Assembly (NCBI RefSeq): GCF_900141665.1
Contig: NZ_FQYI01000005.1
Coordinates: 114,944-178,943 of the forward strand
Reading direction: 5' to 3'
Length of the DNA: 64,000 bases
Origin: Cruoricaptor ignavus
GTDB taxonomy: Bacteria; Bacteroidota; Bacteroidia; Flavobacteriales; Weeksellaceae
Below are positions 55,690-63,369 of this stretch, piece after piece. Within the stretch, counting starts at the first letter, position 1, and the number at the start of each line of letters is the position of its first letter. A program made the translations under genes and the position numbers. The notes beneath the pieces were generated by a model. The model was not told the DNA's origin. It was given only the letters and a program-made list of their open reading frames with translations, and did not search any database.

Positions 55690-56691
55690 ATGAAAAAATT
55701 CCTAAGAAATTACTGGGCGGTGTTCATCCCGCTGATCATACTCGCGGTAGCTGTGATATTTTTAATCCGGAACAAGCGCGAGACCGCGGAAGCCAGCGTA
55801 ATAAAAATCACCGGTATGGTGGAAGGCGAGTTTGTAGACATCTCCTCCTCCCTGCCGGGCAGAATTGAGCATCTCACAGTAAATGTGGGCGATTCTGTAA
55901 AGGCGGGGCAGATAGTGGCGCAGATGGAGACGGACAAGCTGGCTACCATGCGGGCGCAGGCGCAGAGCGCAGTAGTAATAGCGCAAAGCAGGCAAAGCAA
56001 GGTGGACCGCGGCGCGGAGCCGGAAGCCATAGCGGCGGCGAGAAATCTACAGTCCATAGCGGAGGACCAGGTGGAGCTGATGAACAAAACTTACGAGCGC
56101 TTCCAAAAACTTTATGAGGAAGGCGCGATCTCCGGGCAGGAAAGAGACCTGGTATACTTCCGCTACAAAGCCGCTCAGAAGGAATACGAAACCGCGAAGC
56201 TGAACCGGGAAAGACTGGAGAGGGGCAGCACGGCGGAAAGAAGAGAAATGTCCGACGCGCTTGCCGACCAGGCACGCAACAGCGAGAAGCTCATCCGCCA
56301 GCTGGAGGAAGACGCGGAGATAAAGTCCCCGGTAAGCGGTACCATAAACACGCTGGTATCCAAACAAGGCGAGATGGTGAACGCCGGATACCCGATGATG
56401 ACGGTGCTCATCAACGATTCTTACTTCATAAATTTCAACATCCGGCAGGATATGATGCAGAACTTCCAACTTGGGAAGAAGGTAAAACTGTACATCCCGG
56501 GAGCCAACCCGGAGAGAACCGAGGGCATAGTTACGGAGCTCGCGCCCGCGCTGGGCTATGCCAATTATATCCCAAGAAACCAAGCCGGGCAGATAGAGAT
56601 GCGTACCTTCCAGATCAAGGTAAAACCCGTAAAGACAGGCAAGAACAGCGGCATCCGTGCCGGGATGACGGCAGAGCTGATAACGGAATAA
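55690..56691 (+). CDS. HlyD family periplasmic adaptor protein
   Basis: The 333-residue membrane-fusion protein has an N-terminal anchor (AVFIPLIILAVAVIFLI). The biotinyl/lipoyl-like hairpin is split around a helical hairpin (residues 85-210 with KVDRGAEPEAIAAARNLQ): the first half is SSSLPGRIEHLTVNVGDSVKAGQIVAQME and the second half IKSPVSGTINTLVSKQGEMV. It joins the TolC channel to the inner-membrane permeases. The overall form is that of YbhG/EmrA-type adaptors. Confidence 0.92.
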   Translation: MKKFLRNYWAVFIPLIILAVAVIFLIRNKRETAEASVIKITGMVEGEFVDISSSLPGRIEHLTVNVGDSVKAGQIVAQMETDKLATMRAQAQSAVVIAQSRQSKVDRGAEPEAIAAARNLQSIAEDQVELMNKTYERFQKLYEEGAISGQERDLVYFRYKAAQKEYETAKLNRERLERGSTAERREMSDALADQARNSEKLIRQLEEDAEIKSPVSGTINTLVSKQGEMVNAGYPMMTVLINDSYFINFNIRQDMMQNFQLGKKVKLYIPGANPERTEGIVTELAPALGYANYIPRNQAGQIEMRTFQIKVKPVKTGKNSGIRAGMTAELITE

Positions 56692-56703
56692 GAGAGGCAG
56701 AGA

Positions 56704-57870
56704 ATGCAGAGAGTAAATGCCATAATAATCCGCGAGTGGAAAAGGATTTTCTCAATACCGTATTTCTATATGGTGCTGCTGGTGATCCCGCCCATCGTAT
56801 TCGTTTTCTACGGACTTATATATAAAAATGAATTTGTAAGGAACCTGCCAATTGCGGTGTGGGATGAAGACCACTCCAGCATCACGAGGACGCTTACCGA
56901 TATGCTCGCCGCTAGCGACAATATCAATATAGCCTATACGGCATCCAGCGAGGAAGAGATTTCTGAGCTGATGCGCCGCAGCGATATCTTCGGTGCGATA
57001 CACTTCCCGAAGGACCTGGAGGCGGATGCCAAGAAAAACAAGCCGGCTACCATCACGCTCTTTACCAACAGCTCGCTGATCGTGCCCTCCAATATGGTGT
57101 ACAAGGACGCTGCGCCCATCATCATCCAGGGCTCCCTGGCGGCTGTGCTGCAGCGGGCGGAGAAGGGGGGGCTGCCCGCCTCACAGGCTAAGGCGCTGGT
57201 ACAGCCTATTAAGCTGAACATATCCAACCTGTATAACCCGGAGCTGAATTATAAGGAATACCTGGTACCCGGGCTGGTAACGGTGGGGCTTCAGATGGCA
57301 CTGCTGGTGGCAGGGGTGCTTGCCCTGAATATGGAGGAAAATCGGAAAACCCTCGGCGAGTTGCTGAGCATATCCAGCTCCTCATCCGAGATTATCGTGG
57401 GGAAAACGCTGGCGCATATTACAGTGTCCTGGATTAATTTCGGGCTTATTTTCTATGTAATCTTCCCGCTGTTCGGGCTGGCACATCCTGGGAATCTCTC
57501 GATTTTTATTGCCTACAACCTGCTGGTGCTTGCCAGCTTGGGATTAAGTTTTGCGGTTTCCGCCATTGTAAAAAACCTGCTCACCGCGGTGGAGGTGGCG
57601 CTGTTCTATGCTGCGCCTGCCTTTGTATTCAGCGGCTACACCTTCCCGAGAAGTGCGATGCCTTGGTACGACCAGTATTATGCCCTGGCGATGCCGTATT
57701 CTCATTTCTTGGATGCTTTCATTAAGCTGTATTATATGCATCTGCCGGTTGATTATGTGACGAAGCATCTTGTCTCGCTGCTGATTTTCGGTGGGGTGGG
57801 CTTCCCGATAGCAATCGTGGTATACCAGATGCGTATTAACAAAACTTTAAGGAATGCGGCACATAGTTGA
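56704..57870 (+). CDS. ABC-2-type permease, first of two
   Basis: The 388-residue protein has one N-terminal helix (YFYMVLLVIPPIVFVFYGLI), a large extracytoplasmic domain of about 150 residues (residues 40-185) with LPIAVWDEDHSSITRTLTDML, then five helices, as in the YhhJ/DrrB (ABC2_membrane_3) family. LNMEENRKTLGELLSISSSSSEIIVGKTLAH lies in the cytoplasmic loop where such permeases contact an ATPase. No ATPase gene is present in this operon. It overlaps the next permease by 17 bp. Confidence 0.88.
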   Translation: MQRVNAIIIREWKRIFSIPYFYMVLLVIPPIVFVFYGLIYKNEFVRNLPIAVWDEDHSSITRTLTDMLAASDNINIAYTASSEEEISELMRRSDIFGAIHFPKDLEADAKKNKPATITLFTNSSLIVPSNMVYKDAAPIIIQGSLAAVLQRAEKGGLPASQAKALVQPIKLNISNLYNPELNYKEYLVPGLVTVGLQMALLVAGVLALNMEENRKTLGELLSISSSSSEIIVGKTLAHITVSWINFGLIFYVIFPLFGLAHPGNLSIFIAYNLLVLASLGLSFAVSAIVKNLLTAVEVALFYAAPAFVFSGYTFPRSAMPWYDQYYALAMPYSHFLDAFIKLYYMHLPVDYVTKHLVSLLIFGGVGFPIAIVVYQMRINKTLRNAAHS

Positions 57871-59023
57871 GATATTTCTTAATGAGATCCGGCTGGTATC
57901 GTCGCAGAGGAGTCTATTCCTCACGCTACTCGTGGCGCCCATCCTATATGCGTTTCTGTACGGCAGTATTTACATTAATAAAGATCAGCCGCCGGTGAAG
58001 ATCGCCGTGGTGGATGAGGACCATACCAACATCAGCCGCCAGTTTGTAAACGAGGTGCATAGCAGCACCAAGGTGGAATCCCACATCTACCCCACTGTTG
58101 CGGTCGCAAGGGAAGCTATGTACCGCGGCGATGTACAGGGCTACATCGAGATCGCGCCGGGCATGGAGGAAAAACTGCTGAGCCAGCGCCAGGCCAATGT
58201 TTCTATGTACATCAATACTTCGCAGTTCCTGCCTACCGGGGCCCTGATGTCTTCCCTGAACGAGATCGCGATGACGGTGGGCGGAGGCGTGCGCAAGGCT
58301 TATTTTGAAAAGCAGGGCGAGGGCTCCGAAGCCGCGATGCAGCTTACAAACCCTATTAAGTTTGACTACCGCCCGCTCTATAATACGGACAGGAACTACG
58401 GCAGCTTTATCATCCCCGGGCTGCTCGCCATTATCCTGCAGCAAACCTTGCTGATTGCTGTATGCGCAGCGATGAGTTTCGAGAAGCAATCGGGCAGTCT
58501 TGCGTCGATGCTCAGGAAGTATTCTTTTTCCGATATACTGACGGGCAAGAGTATTTTTTATCTGATATCTTCCTCGGTGCTTGCCTTCTTCATCGTCGCG
58601 GTGAATTTTACCATACTGGATGCAAGTTTCCGTGGCAGCTACCGTGACGGGTATATTATCACGCTGCTGTTCCTCTGCTCCGTGATTACGCTCGGCATGC
58701 TGCTGGGAACCTTTTTCCCAAATCCGCTGATGACCTACCAGGTGATGGGCTTCAGCTCCTACCCTATCTTCCTGATTTCCGGCTATTCACTTCCGCTGCA
58801 AGCACTGCCACAGGGCATACAAGATCTTGCCGCCTGCCTGCCGACTACCCCTTTCCTCAAGGCTTATGGCTCCATTGTGCAGACAGGTGCGCGGCTTTCC
58901 GACCATACGGAGCAGGTGGTGCATATCCTGATCCTGTGGGTGTTTTATGCCTTCCTGCTGCAGCTGAGGTTCATTTATCTGAGGAGAAGGGACCTCAAGG
59001 CTAAAACAAATATCCGCAGCTAA
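57854..59023 (+). CDS. ABC-2-type permease, second of two
   Basis: The 389-residue protein has the same layout as its neighbour: an N-terminal helix (LFLTLLVAPILYAFLYGSIY), an extracytoplasmic domain starting PVKIAVVDEDHTNISRQFVNEV, and five C-terminal helices. MSFEKQSGSLASMLRKYSFSDILTGKS forms the cytoplasmic contact loop. It is clearly a paralogue of the first permease, and the two probably form a heterodimer. The start lies inside the first permease gene (17-bp overlap). A terminator follows. Confidence 0.88.
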   Translation: MRHIVEIFLNEIRLVSSQRSLFLTLLVAPILYAFLYGSIYINKDQPPVKIAVVDEDHTNISRQFVNEVHSSTKVESHIYPTVAVAREAMYRGDVQGYIEIAPGMEEKLLSQRQANVSMYINTSQFLPTGALMSSLNEIAMTVGGGVRKAYFEKQGEGSEAAMQLTNPIKFDYRPLYNTDRNYGSFIIPGLLAIILQQTLLIAVCAAMSFEKQSGSLASMLRKYSFSDILTGKSIFYLISSSVLAFFIVAVNFTILDASFRGSYRDGYIITLLFLCSVITLGMLLGTFFPNPLMTYQVMGFSSYPIFLISGYSLPLQALPQGIQDLAACLPTTPFLKAYGSIVQTGARLSDHTEQVVHILILWVFYAFLLQLRFIYLRRRDLKAKTNIRS

Positions 59024-59040
59024 GCCTCCATCTCCATAAT

Positions 59041-59076
59041 AACCCCTGTAAGCCATTGATTTACAGGGGTTTTTAT
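59041..59076 (+). terminator. Terminator of the efflux operon
   Basis: AACCCCTGTAA/TTACAGGGGTT stem with a 10-base loop and a T-run. It marks the right boundary of core sequence; AT-rich accessory DNA begins at its end. Confidence 0.9.
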
Positions 59077-59341
59077 TTTCAGGTGCTAATATAGGTGCTA
59101 AAGAAGTTTCTTTTAATAGTGGACTTTCAATGACAGATGTTATATTTAATAAAAGTATTAGTAATCTTTCACATATTGAAATAGTTTTTGAAAATCAAAA
59201 AAAATTATTTATCAACAATGTTCTGCTTCATCTAACTGTTATGAAAATCCAAGAAACATTTTCAATCCAGCAAACTACGATGAAGAAAAGGAAACTTATA
59301 GTATCACACCTGAAGATTACCAAAACGGCAACAGATTGTAA
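59076..59341 (+). pseudogene. Frameshifted C-terminal gene remnant
   Basis: The frame through SGANIGAKEVSFNSGLS and TDVIFNKSISNLSHIEIVFE is open up to an A8 run at 59197-59204. From there a different frame continues QQCSASSNCYENPRNIF and NYDEEKETYSITPEDYQNG to a stop at 59341. Both halves look like real protein, so I read this as one gene fragment with a single-base slip, truncated at the left by the junction with the efflux operon terminator. I do not recognise the family. It would be the last gene of the cassette that ends at the first attC-like site. An error of the assembly in the A-run cannot be excluded. Confidence 0.4.
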
Positions 59342-59367
59342 TGGAAACTGTTATTAAATAATACTTC

Positions 59368-59561
59368 TGCTAACAGTGTATTGGCAAAAGACGGGGTGAA
59401 TATTGTCTTTGAGAATTCAGTCAGCAATATTCGCAAAAATACTTTTCATATTTCTTTTTTCAGTAATTTAGAAATCTGAAAAAGCATTTTGCTTAGGTTA
59501 GGTTTTCCTTTGAAAATGTCTGCAAAGTAGCCGTCCTTCGCAAATACTTTTTCCGTTATGT
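59368..59561 (+). other. attC-like site 1
   Basis: It starts with GCTAAC at 59370 and ends with the core GTTATGT (59555-59561; cut expected between 59555 and 59556). The inner arms GTATTGGCAAAAGACGG and CCGTCCTTCGCAAATAC are imperfect inverted repeats. At about 190 bp it is longer than the classic attC range and the least certain of the five. Confidence 0.45.
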
Positions 59562-59597
59562 GCAAGCATACCAAAAAATAACGCTAAAACTAAATCT

Positions 59598-60908
59598 ATG
59601 ACAAAAACCTTCAAAATAATTTTTCTTTCAATCATTATAGGTTTTACAATTCAAACCAGAGCCCAGAATGTCTTTTCTTCGGATGTCGATAATTTTTGGA
59701 AAGCGTATGATAAGATTACAAAAACAAAAGATTCAATTTTACAAAAAAAACTACTTGAAGATTTATATTTCTCAAAAGGAACAGAAGGTTTAAAAGCAAT
59801 TAGAAAAGCCAGAAATTATACAAGCCAGGATTATATCAATGCGATTAATAATTATCCAAAGTTTTGGAATTCTGTTAGAAAAAATACACTAAAATCAAAA
59901 AGATATCAAAGAGATTTGAATTTAGGAATTGAAAAACTTCGTAAAATATATCCTGAATTAAAACCAGCAAAAATCTATTTTACCATTGGTGCTTTACGAA
60001 CAAATGGTACTTATTCCCACAACCTTGTTTTAATTGGAAGTGAAATTGCTATGACTGATAAAAAAACAATTACGGACGAATTTCCTGAAAGTATTAGAAA
60101 TGCCAGACGCAAATTTTTCGATAGCGAACCGATAAAAGATTTAGTGTTATTGAATATTCACGAATATGTTCACACACAACAAAAACCTTTTGTAGACAAT
60201 ATACTTTCGTTTGTAATTACGGAAGGTGTTGCAGAATTTATTTCTACCAAAGCAATGAATCTTCCTTCCGCATCACCAGCAATTAATTATGGAAAAACCA
60301 ATTCAGATAAAGTTAGAAACAAATTTGAAGAAGAAATGTTCAATATGAATAATCTGTATAAATGGTTATGGGGAGATTCTCCAAATGATTTTGGCGTAAG
60401 AGATTTAGGTTATTATATTGGTTACCAAATGTGCGAAAATTTCTATAATCAGGCTGAAGATAAAAACGAAGCAATAAAGAAGATGATAGAATTGGATTAT
60501 TCAAATGAAGATGAAGTAGAAGACTTTGTGAAAAAATCAAACTTTTTTTCTAAATCACTTGACGATTTGTATAATGATTATGAAAACAAAAGACCAACTG
60601 TAATCGGAATTAAGCAGTTCAAAAATAAAAGTAATAATGTTGACCCCAAAATAAACGAAATAACAGTTGAATTTTCTGAACCATTAAATGGCTATAATAC
60701 AGGAATTGATTTCGGAGATTTAGGACAAAATGCTTTTCCAAAAAATGATGTAAAAAAACGATATTGGTCAAAAGATAAAAAGTTTTGGACAATTTCTGTA
60801 ACTTTAGAACCGAAGAAAAAATATCAACTATTAATTACCAATAATTTCAGAACTGATAAAAATATTCCACTAAAACAATATTTAATCGAATTTGAAACTA
60901 GAGAATAA
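59598..60908 (+). CDS. Secreted putative zinc metalloprotease with C-terminal Ig-like domain
   Basis: The 436-residue protein has a signal peptide (FKIIFLSIIIGFTIQTRAQ), a helical middle region, and the zinc motif LNIHEYVHTQQKPF (HExxH) near residue 200. A downstream glutamate in ITEGVAEFISTKAM (about 23 residues later) could be the third ligand, as in DUF2268/GldB-like gluzincin folds. The last 95 residues, from NNVDPKINEITVEFSEPLNG, resemble a bacterial Ig-like (Big_5/SbsA) domain. It is AT-rich compared with the core genes. It fills cassette 1, with its stop two bases before the attC-like site at 60910, as is typical of gene cassettes. Substrate and role are unknown. Confidence 0.72.
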   Translation: MTKTFKIIFLSIIIGFTIQTRAQNVFSSDVDNFWKAYDKITKTKDSILQKKLLEDLYFSKGTEGLKAIRKARNYTSQDYINAINNYPKFWNSVRKNTLKSKRYQRDLNLGIEKLRKIYPELKPAKIYFTIGALRTNGTYSHNLVLIGSEIAMTDKKTITDEFPESIRNARRKFFDSEPIKDLVLLNIHEYVHTQQKPFVDNILSFVITEGVAEFISTKAMNLPSASPAINYGKTNSDKVRNKFEEEMFNMNNLYKWLWGDSPNDFGVRDLGYYIGYQMCENFYNQAEDKNEAIKKMIELDYSNEDEVEDFVKKSNFFSKSLDDLYNDYENKRPTVIGIKQFKNKSNNVDPKINEITVEFSEPLNGYNTGIDFGDLGQNAFPKNDVKKRYWSKDKKFWTISVTLEPKKKYQLLITNNFRTDKNIPLKQYLIEFETRE

Positions 60909-60909
60909 A

Positions 60910-60974
60910 TATGCCTGCCATAATAACTAAGCTTTCGTTTTGTCTGCAAGACAAGAAATGAAAGCCCGTTGAAC
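60910..60974 (+). other. attC-like site 2
   Basis: Left end TATGCCTGCCATAA (60910-60923) is the inverted repeat of the start of its own cassette, TTATGTGCAAGCATA (59556-59570), with small gaps. Inner arms GCTTTCGTTTTGTCT and AGACAAGAAATGAAAGC pair with unpaired extra bases on one side. The site ends in GTTGAAC (60968-60974), a perfect GTTRRRY core. Length 65 bp. Confidence 0.65.
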
Positions 60975-61301
60975 GGAAGCTCCGGTGGCTTTTCAGCAGT
61001 ATGATGGTCCTCTTATGGGGATGTCGTTTTTAGAGCGCCAAGGCTGCAGCGTGACGGGAATAACTGTCGAAGGTACGCCTGCTTCTGCCCAGGATGGAGA
61101 TATTTCTTTCGAAGCGTTGCGGAAGTTCGGCAAAACCGTTAACTTCGCTCGAGGCACGGTTCAGGAGTTTGTTGGTCCATAAATCCTCCGGAGATTTTTT
61201 TGTAGCCATTTTATATGTTTTTAAAAGGTTAATAAAAACAAAGTTACTAAAACGGCGAATGGGAAAAGCTACCGGAAGTTTAGTTCAACATGGGTTTTGC
61301 G
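60921..61301 (+). repeat. 381-bp direct repeat, copy A
   Basis: Matches 62989-63369 base for base without gaps at an offset of 2068, with about 18 mismatches by hand count (about 95% identity). It contains the arms of attC-like site 2, a minus-strand recombinase fragment and the start of attC-like site 3. Confidence 0.95.
61030..61209 (-). pseudogene. N-terminal fragment of a tyrosine recombinase, copy A
   Basis: The 59-codon frame starts MATKKSPEDLWTNKLLNR and continues ASSEVNGFAELPQRFERN and ILGRSRRTFDSYSRHAAA. This matches the N-terminal SAM-like (core-binding) start of a Bacteroidota tyrosine recombinase family as I remember it; the LALHF that usually follows is cut by a stop after LAL, and no catalytic domain is present. 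A -7 box TAACTTTG (61239-61246, minus) precedes it. Against copy B there are six amino-acid changes and two silent ones, which suggests loss of coding constraint. It runs opposite to the cassette genes, as intI does in integrons. Confidence 0.6.
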
Positions 61302-61414
61302 TAATGGGGGCTGACGTGCTTAATTGAACGTCAGTTCTTTTTATTTACCTTTGTGCAAGGTTGAAAGGTAGTGCTTCTAATGCCCCCACTACGCAAAGCC
61401 CGAAACCGTTAGCG
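61283..61414 (+). other. attC-like site 3
   Basis: It starts with GTTCAAC (61283-61289), the reverse complement of the start of its own cassette (GTTGAAC, 60968-60974), and ends with GTTAGCG (61408-61414). The inner arms GGGTTTTGCGTAATGGGGGC and GCCCCCACTACGCAAAGCCC are nearly perfect inverted repeats. Length 132 bp, within the classic attC range. The loop contains a promoter. Confidence 0.68.
61324..61353 (+). promoter_or_regulatory. Promoter within attC-like site 3
   Basis: TTG at 61324-61326 and TACCTTTG at 61346-61353 are 19 bp apart, a full Bacteroidota consensus. The perfect inverted repeat CTGACGT/ACGTCAG (61311-61333) overlaps the -33 element and could be an operator. It would drive the crp-like gene at 61448. 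Confidence 0.6.
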
Positions 61415-61447
61415 GCAACCATAAACTAACCGACATCTAAGAAAGAA

Positions 61448-61990
61448 ATGGAAGAACTGACAGCTAAAGAAATTGAAGAGTTCACAAAGAATTTTGACAG
61501 CAGAACAATAAAAAATAAAACCAATCTTCTAACTGCGGGAAAAGTTGCCAAAGAAGTTTACTTCATTAAAAGTGGCTGCATCAGACTTTTCTATGAAAAA
61601 GATGGAGAAGATATTTCAGCTTACTTTTTTACAGAGAAAATGTTTGCAGGAGCTTATGACAGTTTTATTTCTCAAAAGCCAAGCAAACATAGCATTGAAA
61701 CCATTGAAGATTGCGAAGTTCTGGCAATCAACTATAACGACTTTCAACAGACATTAAAAAGCAATCCTCAATTAAATGAGTTGGTAAGAAAAATATTAGA
61801 AGAACGATTTGTTGCGTTACACGACTTATTCACTTCCCAAATTCTCGACAGCCCTGAAGAACGCTACATTAAACTTCAAAAAGAAAGACCTGATTTGATA
61901 AACCGAATACCACAACATCAAATTGCCACCTATCTCGGCATTACTCCTGTTTCATTAAGTCGTATCAGAAACAGAATAGTAAAAAAGTAA
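61448..61990 (+). CDS. Crp/Fnr family transcriptional regulator
   Basis: The 180-residue protein has an N-terminal cyclic-nucleotide-binding-type domain (KTNLLTAGKVAKEVYFIKSGCIRLFY; MFAGAYDSFISQKPSKHSIE) and a short C-terminal winged-helix region with IPQHQIATYLGITPVSLSRIRNRI as the recognition part. The RxxxxE-type phosphate-binding residues of true CRP are not evident, so cAMP binding is doubtful; no Fnr-type cysteines are present. It shares a cassette with the MBL-fold gene, a pairing I recall in Bacteroidota, and may regulate it. Confidence 0.85.
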   Translation: MEELTAKEIEEFTKNFDSRTIKNKTNLLTAGKVAKEVYFIKSGCIRLFYEKDGEDISAYFFTEKMFAGAYDSFISQKPSKHSIETIEDCEVLAINYNDFQQTLKSNPQLNELVRKILEERFVALHDLFTSQILDSPEERYIKLQKERPDLINRIPQHQIATYLGITPVSLSRIRNRIVKK

Positions 61991-62018
61991 CTTCTTCGCT
62001 TCTTATCTTTTGTTATCG

Positions 62019-62047
62019 TTTTGACCTTCTGACGGCATCTACCTTTG
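62019..62047 (+). promoter_or_regulatory. Possible promoter of the MBL-fold gene
   Basis: TTTG at 62019-62022 and TACCTTTG at 62040-62047, 17 bp apart, 28 bp before the ATG at 62076. Confidence 0.5.
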
Positions 62048-62075
62048 TTTCATCAAATAACTAATTTTTAAAAAG

Positions 62076-62969
62076 ATGGAACATTTACAAGGCATACTGC
62101 CAACCTTCAACAACGTCACAACTACTGTTAAACTAAAAGGTAAAGACGTTAAAATTCACGGACTTTGCACAGGAAGTGTAGCGGTAAAGACAAATTTCAA
62201 AAAGAAAAAAGGATTTGGCGAACTTGCCAAACTGAACATTCTTTTAGATAAAAATTACACCGATTATTTGCCCATTTGGGTTTGGGTTATTGAGCACCCT
62301 GACGGACTTATTGTTATTGACACAGGAGAAAATGCACAGGTAACTGACTTGGACAAATACCTAAAAAGTGAAAGTTGGTTTTTGCGTTTCCAATTCAAAA
62401 ACGCTGCTAAATTTCAAATACTGGAAAATCAGGAATTGAACCATCAATTTGAAAACATTAATTTAAATATTGATGATGTTAGACTAGTTGTATTGACACA
62501 TCTACACTTAGACCATACTGACGGTCTTAAATTTTTCCCAAACCAAGAAATCATAGTTGGAGAAATAGAGTATAAACGTGCAGACAGTAATATGCCAAGC
62601 ACTTATCCAAATTGGTTTAAGCCCAATAAAGTAAACTATAAATACAACAAAATCGAAATCTTCAATCAGGCATACCCTATTACGCAAGGTGAAGATTTAT
62701 TATATATACCTACTCCGGGTCATACTATCGGACATAGTTCGATATTATTTAAAACAGACCATTTTGACATCATCTTTTCAGGTGACACTTCATACACACA
62801 AGAGCAAGTACTAATAAATGAATTGGCAGGGGTTAATGCTGACTATAAATTAACTGCGAAGACCTATAAAAACATTCTTGATTACAGCAGACTAAGGAAA
62901 ACTATTTATTTGCCGACACATGACGAAAACGCAGGTCGAAGACTTGTAAGCAACACTTTCCTGTCTTGA
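62076..62969 (+). CDS. Metallo-beta-lactamase-fold hydrolase, N-acyl-homoserine lactonase type
   Basis: The 297-residue protein has the dinuclear zinc motif LTHLHLDHTDGLKFF (HxHxDH) near residue 145, the further ligands in YIPTPGHTIGHSSILF and IIFSGDTSYTQEQV, and a last histidine in IYLPTHDENAG. The arrangement HxHxDH-H-D-H is that of AiiA-like lactonases. It has no signal peptide. Quorum quenching or detoxification of a lactone is a reasonable inference, but related hydrolases act on other esters. It is the second gene of cassette 3, and its stop is 15 bp before the attC-like site. Confidence 0.82.
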   Translation: MEHLQGILPTFNNVTTTVKLKGKDVKIHGLCTGSVAVKTNFKKKKGFGELAKLNILLDKNYTDYLPIWVWVIEHPDGLIVIDTGENAQVTDLDKYLKSESWFLRFQFKNAAKFQILENQELNHQFENINLNIDDVRLVVLTHLHLDHTDGLKFFPNQEIIVGEIEYKRADSNMPSTYPNWFKPNKVNYKYNKIEIFNQAYPITQGEDLLYIPTPGHTIGHSSILFKTDHFDIIFSGDTSYTQEQVLINELAGVNADYKLTAKTYKNILDYSRLRKTIYLPTHDENAGRRLVSNTFLS

Positions 62970-62983
62970 CGAGAAGAATGGCA

Positions 62984-63042
62984 GCCGCTAATAACTAAGC
63001 TTTCGTTTTGTCTGCAAGACAAGAAATGAAAGCCCGTTGAAC
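62984..63042 (+). other. attC-like site 4
   Basis: Left end GCCGCTAA (62984-62991) is the exact reverse complement of the start of its own cassette, TTAGCGGC (61409-61416). Arms GCTTTCGTTTTGTCT/AGACAAGAAATGAAAGC and the perfect core GTTGAAC (63036-63042) are the same as in site 2. Length 59 bp. Confidence 0.68.
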
Positions 63043-63369
63043 GGAGGCTCCGGTAGCTTTTCAGTAGTATGATGGTCCTCTTATGGGGATGTCGTTTTTA
63101 GAGCGCCAAGGCTGCATCGTGACGGGAATAATTTTCGAAGGTACGCCTGCGTCTGCCCAGGATGGAGATATTTCTTTCGAATCGTTGCGGAAGTTCGGCA
63201 AAACCGTTAACTTCGCTCGAGGCACGGTTCAGGAATTTGTTTGTCCTTAAATCCTCCGGAGATTTTTTTGTAGCCATTTGATGAGTTTTTAAAAGGTTAA
63301 TAAAAACAAAGTTACTAAAACAGCGAATGGGAAAAACTACCGGAGGTTTAGTTCAACAAGGGTTTTGCG
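62989..63369 (+). repeat. 381-bp direct repeat, copy B
   Basis: Second copy of the unit at 60921-61301, with substitutions only. The two copies sit on both sides of the crp-like/MBL-fold cassette. Confidence 0.95.
63098..63277 (-). pseudogene. N-terminal fragment of a tyrosine recombinase, copy B
   Basis: Same 59 codons as copy A, ending at the same stop, with changes W11R, L15F, S43R, D48E, S49N and A54D. The promoter box TAACTTTG (63307-63314, minus) is kept. No catalytic residues are present. Confidence 0.6.

Noticed and set aside
60985..61182. Plus-strand 65-codon frame inside the repeat (PLMGMSFLERQGC start)
   Set aside because: It is the antisense of the recombinase fragment, and the equivalent frame in copy B is altered; the minus-strand frame matches a known protein family.
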